A DNA stretch of 27,950 nt from a virus. The stretch spans positions 1-27,950 of IMG/VR virus record IMGVR_UViG_3300020159_000788; one strand, written 5' to 3'. The notes beneath the pieces were generated by a model that saw nothing but the letters and a program-made list of their open reading frames with translations, searched no databases and was not told the origin of the DNA. Position numbers and translations under genes: made by a program. Every line of letters starts with the position of its first letter. Within the stretch, counting starts at the first letter, position 1. Of the stretch, positions 24,171-27,950 are shown one piece after another.

Positions 24171-26624
24171 ATGCCTTCAGAAATTTTTATCAAAACAGCT
24201 TCTGGATGGGCAGCAGGAAAAGCTAAAGATATTTATATTAAAGTAGGTTCTAGTTGGGCTGCTGGAAAAGCTAAGCATGTTTGGCAATTTATTGATGCAG
24301 GGTGGACAAAAGTGTGGCCACTATCTGGCATATTTGCAACAAGAAACCCATTTATATCTACAACATCTTCATCAACAGAACTAGATGACACAACAGTTTT
24401 AAGAGTAGGAACAACTTATCGTGGTAACAGAGGAACGTGGAATCCAAATGGATACACCATCTCTTCTTATCAATATAAGTGGGCAGGGTATTTAACAGCA
24501 AATGATCAAGATCCAACTATTGATCCAGCAATGACAACATTCTCTACCACAACAACAGACTTTTTAATAACTGGCACAAACTATGATAAAAAATGGATAA
24601 CATTTTTTGTAACAGCAAAAGCATCTGGAGGAACCGATTATGATGGCTCAGCAGAATCATTTAGATATTATGTAGTAAGACAAAAACCACGTATATCAGT
24701 TGGAACATCACCATCTTTAAGTAATTTAAATCCAAAAGTTAATGATGTAATAACATACTCTTCTTCATGGGATACATCAGATGCCTACAGGCCAGAGGAA
24801 GCAAGAACTCTTATTGTTTGGTATAGAAATACTACTGCTTCTTTAACTGGAGCAACAGCAGTTAAGGTAAGTTTAGGAACAGTATCTGGAGCTTATAGTT
24901 ATACAGTATCTTCTGCAGATGCAAATAATTATATAATTGCACAAGAAACAACTTTTAATAGTGGTAGCGACTATGAACTAGGAAGTTCCGTGGGAGTCTC
25001 TGCAAGTGTAGCAACTGATAGTCCAGTAGCGGTTAAACCTGCTGCTCCAACCTCATTGACAGCAACCTCAAATAGAACTGACGGGGTTCAACTAACTTGG
25101 AGCGAAGTACCTGGAGCAAATTACTACGAAATTTATTATCAAAGCTCACAAGGAACTGGACCAGCCAATCAATCAGCATTTGCAGACTTTGGACAAGATA
25201 ATACAATAACTACAAATTCTTTTTTAGATACCAACATTGCAGAAGGAGCCACAAGATTTTATCGTGTGCGTGCTAGAATATCAGCATCAGCTGCAGCAAG
25301 CAATAATTCAGATTGGTTTCCAGCACCAGGATCAAATGCTATATCTGGAACTAGAGTAGCAATAATTCCAGAAACACCAACCAACTTAAACGGATCTCCA
25401 AATGGAACTGGAGATTCTAACCAAACCATCTCTCTAACATGGGATACTGCAGTAAATGCTGAAACATATGAGATATACTTTAATGGAACTGGAACAGCAC
25501 CTTCTTCTTTTACTACACCAGACTATGGTGTTTGGCCTTTAATAACAACTAATTCATTTACAACTCCCGCTAATTTTAGTAAAGAAACTATTTATTATTT
25601 TTGGGTCAGATCATCAAGATACGCTGGAACAAAAAGCGGTTGGAGTGCAGGTAAAGCAATAAGAACAAATAGCAAGCCAACAGGTGGTATTGTAACAGTA
25701 ACACCTTCAACTGGAATAGCTGGAACTACACAGTTTACTGCAACACCATCTCAGTGGGTCAGCAACTTTCCAATAACATATACCTATTCTTGGCAAAGGT
25801 TTGTTAGTTTTGCATATTACTGGGAAAGCGTAGGAACTGGAAGTACATTTACTCCAACGGTATCACAAAACTCTTCAGCCTCTTCATGGAAGGTAGTAGT
25901 AACAGCAACAAATACTATGGGAAGTGATACAGCAGAAGGAGGTTTTACTGTTACAATACCACCCATAATACCAACTATTACAATGGGTGCAAACACAGGA
26001 GTAACAGCAACTACTGGAACAATTAACTGGAGTTCAATTAGTCAGGCAACATTTTCATCAACGGGAACATTTAGTGAAAGTGGAAGTACTGCTACCTCTA
26101 TTTCTAAAACTGGGCTTACTCCTTTAACTGAATATACTGGAACAGTTACTGTGACTTCTTCAACTGGACATACAGCTTCAGCAAACTATAGCCTAACAAC
26201 ACCAGCTGTAACAACACCAGCTCCTGGAACACCAAACTTCTTTACTGCATCTGTAGGAAGAACAGATGGTGTTGAGCTTGCATTTAGTGGTTCTTCTAAT
26301 GCAACCAGTTATGATATTTATTGGAATGTTCTTGCAGCAACAAGACCAGCAGCAACAGTAACACCAGATTTCTCTGGACAAAGTTCTCCTTTTCTTGATA
26401 CTACAATCTCTCCTGGACAAAGCAGACAGTACTGGGTTAGAGGAAAGAATGATGCTGGTACATCTGAGTGGTTCCCAACTGAATCAGGTTCAAGTGGAAG
26501 AGTGGGGTCAAGATCATCTGCACCTCCATTCTTCCCACCTACATTTGGTCCATTCTTCCCTCCATTCTTCCCACCTACATTTGGTCCATTCTTCCCTCCA
26601 TTTTTTGGATCAGATCCAGTCTAG
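24171..26624 (+). CDS. FN3-rich tail surface protein with Phe/Pro repeat C-terminus
   Basis: An 817-residue protein starting at ATG 24171 after AAGGTGAT, a good match to the extended ribosome binding site. Residues 5-36 are two 16-residue repeats (IFIKTASGWAAGKAKD and IYIKVGSSWAAGKAKH), with a third partial unit to residue 50. Such Trp/Lys repeats are found at the N-termini of actinophage tail proteins and may anchor it to the virion. Then follow Ig-like domain(s) about 53-285, FN3 domains about 290-390 and 400-500, an Ig-like domain about 503-600, an FN3-like domain about 603-682 and another FN3 about 684-785. The C-terminus (786-817) is a Phe/Pro-rich tandem repeat of PFFPPTFGPFFP type. FN3/Ig arrays on phages bind carbohydrate or cell surfaces weakly, so a role in adhesion is likely. 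It closes the tail gene set. Confidence 0.65.
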   Translation: MPSEIFIKTASGWAAGKAKDIYIKVGSSWAAGKAKHVWQFIDAGWTKVWPLSGIFATRNPFISTTSSSTELDDTTVLRVGTTYRGNRGTWNPNGYTISSYQYKWAGYLTANDQDPTIDPAMTTFSTTTTDFLITGTNYDKKWITFFVTAKASGGTDYDGSAESFRYYVVRQKPRISVGTSPSLSNLNPKVNDVITYSSSWDTSDAYRPEEARTLIVWYRNTTASLTGATAVKVSLGTVSGAYSYTVSSADANNYIIAQETTFNSGSDYELGSSVGVSASVATDSPVAVKPAAPTSLTATSNRTDGVQLTWSEVPGANYYEIYYQSSQGTGPANQSAFADFGQDNTITTNSFLDTNIAEGATRFYRVRARISASAAASNNSDWFPAPGSNAISGTRVAIIPETPTNLNGSPNGTGDSNQTISLTWDTAVNAETYEIYFNGTGTAPSSFTTPDYGVWPLITTNSFTTPANFSKETIYYFWVRSSRYAGTKSGWSAGKAIRTNSKPTGGIVTVTPSTGIAGTTQFTATPSQWVSNFPITYTYSWQRFVSFAYYWESVGTGSTFTPTVSQNSSASSWKVVVTATNTMGSDTAEGGFTVTIPPIIPTITMGANTGVTATTGTINWSSISQATFSSTGTFSESGSTATSISKTGLTPLTEYTGTVTVTSSTGHTASANYSLTTPAVTTPAPGTPNFFTASVGRTDGVELAFSGSSNATSYDIYWNVLAATRPAATVTPDFSGQSSPFLDTTISPGQSRQYWVRGKNDAGTSEWFPTESGSSGRVGSRSSAPPFFPPTFGPFFPPFFPPTFGPFFPPFFGSDPV
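24183..24278 (+). repeat. Two 48-base repeats at the start of the FN3 protein
   Basis: Units 24183-24230 and 24231-24278 encode 16-residue repeats of the form I-x-I-K-x-x-x-x-W-A-A-G-K-A-K. A diverged third unit continues to about 24320. The DNA of the second halves is nearly identical, so the duplication is fairly recent. Confidence 0.75.
26525..26596 (+). repeat. Perfect 36-base tandem duplication at the end of the FN3 protein
   Basis: Bases 26525-26560 are repeated exactly at 26561-26596. Each unit encodes 12 residues of the PFFPPTFGPFFP type, and the third copy is broken by FFGSD. Perfect identity indicates a recent or gene-conversion-maintained repeat that can change length in frame. 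Confidence 0.95.
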
Positions 26625-26639
26625 ATTATTCAGAATCTA
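26622..26639 (+). other. Inverted repeat TAGATT-ATTCAG-AATCTA
   Basis: A six-base perfect stem with a six-base loop begins at the stop codon of the FN3 protein and ends where the next promoter candidate begins. There is no T-run after it and the stem is AT-rich, so it is at best a weak terminator. An operator for the adjacent promoter is equally possible. Confidence 0.3.
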
Positions 26640-26648
26640 TGATATACT
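26640..26648 (+). promoter_or_regulatory. Extended -10 promoter (TGATATACT) for the small-gene cluster
   Basis: TATACT at 26643-26648 preceded by TGA fits the extended -10 pattern found in the other gaps, with one change from TATAAT. Initiation near 26655 would leave a leader of about 20 bases with AAGGAG at 26666-26671, five bases before ATG 26677. Confidence 0.45.
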
Positions 26649-26676
26649 TATTAGGTACTATGTATAAGGAGAAAAA

Positions 26677-26892
26677 ATGGTATACACATTAACAAATATA
26701 GAAAAGTCTGAGATTATCAGTCAGCATATAAAGTCTTTGGAATATAGTAAGTATAATGTACAGGTTAATTTAATTGAAGAAAATGCTGTACCTGAACCAG
26801 CACCATCTGCTATAGCACAGATTGAAGATCAAATAGAAAATGCTAACTTAAAAATTGCTGCCTTAGTAGCAGAATTATCAGATCTATTATAA
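26677..26892 (+). CDS. Small coiled-coil protein, paralogue 1
   Basis: A 71-residue protein of unknown function with a strong AAGGAG ribosome binding site. It has two helices: an N-terminal one with EKSEIISQHIKSLEYSKYN and a C-terminal one with heptad-like spacing of Ile, Leu and Ala (IEDQIENANLKIAALVAEL). A Pro-rich turn (VPEPAPS) joins them. The product is clearly related to the next gene, with the pattern L-T-x-x-E-K-x-x-x-x-x-Q-H-x-K-x-x-x-Y in the same place in both. It is probably a small helical hairpin that dimerises. Position after the tail genes allows a virion or assembly role, but nothing proves it. Confidence 0.75.
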   Translation: MVYTLTNIEKSEIISQHIKSLEYSKYNVQVNLIEENAVPEPAPSAIAQIEDQIENANLKIAALVAELSDLL

Positions 26893-26896
26893 TAAA

Positions 26897-27112
26897 ATGA
26901 CAATAGAATTGACAGTAGAAGAAAAAGCAAAGGTTGTGCAGCAGCACATGAAGACTGTTGCATACGCAGAGTATAATGCAATTTTAAGTTTAGCACAAGA
27001 AAATGCTTTATCTACTCCAAACTCAGAAACTGTTTTATCTTTAAATAAACAAATACAGGATAGCATTGCACAAAAACAAATCTTGCAAGATGAACTAGAT
27101 TCTTTATCATAA
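26897..27112 (+). CDS. Small coiled-coil protein, paralogue 2
   Basis: A 71-residue protein, the same length as its upstream neighbour and related to it: LTVEEKAKVVQQHMKTVAYAEYN matches the neighbour's first helix, an ENA turn follows, then a NKQIQDSIAQKQILQDEL coiled-coil helix. Only four bases separate it from the previous stop and it has no ribosome binding site of its own, so it is probably translated by re-initiation. The pair arose by tandem duplication. The function is unknown. Two differing helical hairpins next to each other could form a hetero-oligomer. Confidence 0.75.
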   Translation: MTIELTVEEKAKVVQQHMKTVAYAEYNAILSLAQENALSTPNSETVLSLNKQIQDSIAQKQILQDELDSLS

Positions 27113-27131
27113 AAATAAAAAGGGGTGTAAA

Positions 27132-27317
27132 ATGGATAACAAGGCTGAGCTAGTAATTATGGCATTGCAGCAACGTATTGGTGAACTGGTATCTAACTAT
27201 GAAACACAGGTTGCAATATTAAGGGCTGAGATTACTCAGTTAGCACAAGAGCAAGAAGAAAAGAAAAAGGCAGAAGAAGAATATTCTAAAAGCCTAAAAG
27301 AAAAAATTTCTGAGTAG
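27132..27317 (+). CDS. Small Glu/Lys-rich coiled-coil protein
   Basis: A 61-residue, almost fully helical protein with heptad spacing of Leu/Ile/Val (ALQQRIGELVSNYETQVAIL) and a charged Glu/Lys tail. The ribosome binding site AAAAGGGGTG precedes the ATG by five bases. It lacks membrane segments. It resembles the many short coiled-coil proteins coded near phage tail or lysis genes, but no family can be named. It is not clearly homologous to the two upstream 71-residue proteins, though it shares their helical character. Confidence 0.7.
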   Translation: MDNKAELVIMALQQRIGELVSNYETQVAILRAEITQLAQEQEEKKKAEEEYSKSLKEKISE

Positions 27318-27325
27318 GGAATCTG

Positions 27326-27517
27326 ATGTTAAAATGTACAAGATGCGCTGGGCGTGTTTTTGTTGACAGACAATATAGCAATTCAGATCACATAGAAACA
27401 GCGTGTATTACGTGTGGTAATAGAAAATTCTATCATCCACCTTCAGCAACTAAAGAGGGAGCATGGATACTTCAAAAGGAAAAATCCAGAGCCAAGCATA
27501 CAATAACGAACCTGTAA
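27326..27517 (+). CDS. Small zinc-ribbon protein
   Basis: A 63-residue protein with two Cys pairs, C4-x-x-C7 and C27-x-x-C30, spaced like a zinc ribbon. The second knuckle is CITCG and a basic C-terminus (KEKSRAKH) follows. It probably binds one zinc ion and perhaps nucleic acid. ATG 27326 follows an AGGGA ribosome binding site that overlaps the stop of the preceding gene. Its last 55 bases overlap the next gene in another frame. Small zinc ribbons are common in phages and usually unassigned. A transcription-related partner for the HTH protein coded just downstream is one possibility. Confidence 0.7.
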   Translation: MLKCTRCAGRVFVDRQYSNSDHIETACITCGNRKFYHPPSATKEGAWILQKEKSRAKHTITNL

Positions 27518-27950
27518 TAAAAGGTAAAGTTAAGGTATGGTTTATCAATGGTGATCTTGTAAAGGTTTACCATAGTTCTCGTTCTACTGGAATGGTAACG
27601 TTTTATAATATAACTAAAGATCGTTTAGAAACATGCTTGTTTTCTGATTTTAAAAAAAATCGTGAACGTGCATATAGTGTAGCAGAAACTGCAAAACTTG
27701 TCAATAGACATAGAAAGTATATTCCAAGTTTAATTAAACGAGGAGTCATTCCTCCACCAATTGGTGCATCACTTAATGGTGAAAGATCTTTTAAGGTAAG
27801 AGCTTATTATTCAGAATCTCATGTCAGAGAGATTCGTGCTATACTTGCAAGTATACATATTGGACAACCAAGAAAAGACAAATTAATAACAAACAACATG
27901 ACTCCTACAAGCCAAGAGTTGACAAGGCGAATGGGAGACGGTATACTTAC
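27463..27950 (+). CDS. MerR/excisionase-like HTH DNA-binding protein, 5' part
   Basis: The frame is open from ATG 27463 to the window end (162 codons and two bases). The visible product begins MDTSKGKIQSQAYNNEP. A beta-rich part follows (residues about 20-60: KVWFINGDLVKVYH, then GMVTFYNIT). Residues 70-99 form a helix-turn-helix of the MerR/excisionase type: SVAETAKLVNRHRKYIPSLI, then KRGVIPPP, followed by a wing with Arg and Lys and a YYSESHVREIRAIL helix. ATG 27463 has AGAGGGA at 27454-27460 and lies inside the zinc-ribbon gene, so the two genes overlap by 55 bases. If this start is wrong, the next in-frame Met is residue 44, which would still keep the HTH. It probably regulates phage genes; the target is unknown. 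Confidence 0.7.
   Translation, partial: MDTSKGKIQSQAYNNEPVIKGKVKVWFINGDLVKVYHSSRSTGMVTFYNITKDRLETCLFSDFKKNRERAYSVAETAKLVNRHRKYIPSLIKRGVIPPPIGASLNGERSFKVRAYYSESHVREIRAILASIHIGQPRKDKLITNNMTPTSQELTRRMGDGIL

Noticed and set aside
26395-26667. Plus-strand frame of 90 codons overlapping the FN3 protein end
   Set aside because: Its His/Leu/Ser-rich tail is the 36-base repeat read in another frame. The main frame has FN3 structure up to the repeat and a sensible stop.
1-27950. tRNA genes, CRISPR arrays, insertion sequences, integrase and attachment sites
   Set aside because: No cloverleaf-like segment, regularly spaced repeat array or transposase/recombinase motif was seen by eye. The gaps between genes are too short to hide them.

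Overview
The window is the tail half of the structural module of a long-tailed, non-contractile (siphovirus-type) phage or prophage. Every recognisable gene lies on the + strand, and the DNA is AT-rich throughout. No integrase, transposase, tRNA, CRISPR array or lysis gene was recognised. The gene order is the standard siphovirus order: head-tail adaptor, head closure, neck protein, tail terminator, major tail protein, two tail-assembly chaperone genes, tape measure protein, small tail-tip protein, baseplate hub, then receptor-binding and fibre proteins. Gene style (many TAATG start/stop overlaps, some GTG and TTG starts, TMP linker motifs, FN3-rich fibres, a short leaderless-like gene start) resembles phages of AT-rich Actinobacteria such as aquatic lineages. 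That host assignment is an inference; nothing in the window proves it.

Region by region. 2-1948: four connector and terminator genes that overlap by one base and are probably translationally coupled. 1949-2735: the major tail protein as a nearly self-contained unit, with an extended -10 promoter in front, a strong hairpin terminator behind, and a codon choice (Arg CGT) unlike its neighbours. 2736-3803: two paralogous chaperone genes, one long and one short. They may replace the single frameshifted G/GT gene of other siphophages. 3830-15256: one 3,808-residue tape measure protein filling 41% of the window. 15256-20027: a small tail-tip protein and the 1,432-residue hub. 20074-26624: three surface or receptor-binding proteins, the last ending in a Phe/Pro-rich tandem repeat. 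26677-27950: five small or partial genes: two paralogous 71-residue proteins, a coiled-coil protein, a zinc ribbon and an overlapping MerR-like HTH protein that runs off the window.

The most interesting object is the tape measure protein. Its first half looks ordinary (TP901-type core, hydrophobic segments, SPSK motif, coiled coil). Its second half looks like a string of cargo domains: an OmpA/MotB-type peptidoglycan-binding domain, a zincin-like HEFAH domain, a possible ADP-ribosyltransferase-like domain and a possible acetyltransferase-like domain. These are separated by three gapless 51-residue linker modules plus related Gly-Gly motifs. Zincin, ART and GNAT folds are known from phage 'polyvalent' proteins thought to enter the cell with phage DNA. 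The tail ruler may therefore double as an effector-delivery protein; this is inference from motifs.

Four or five intergenic gaps carry the same extended -10 pattern, TGNTATAAT or close variants, without a visible -35 box. This suggests internal late promoters that tune the levels of individual structural genes.
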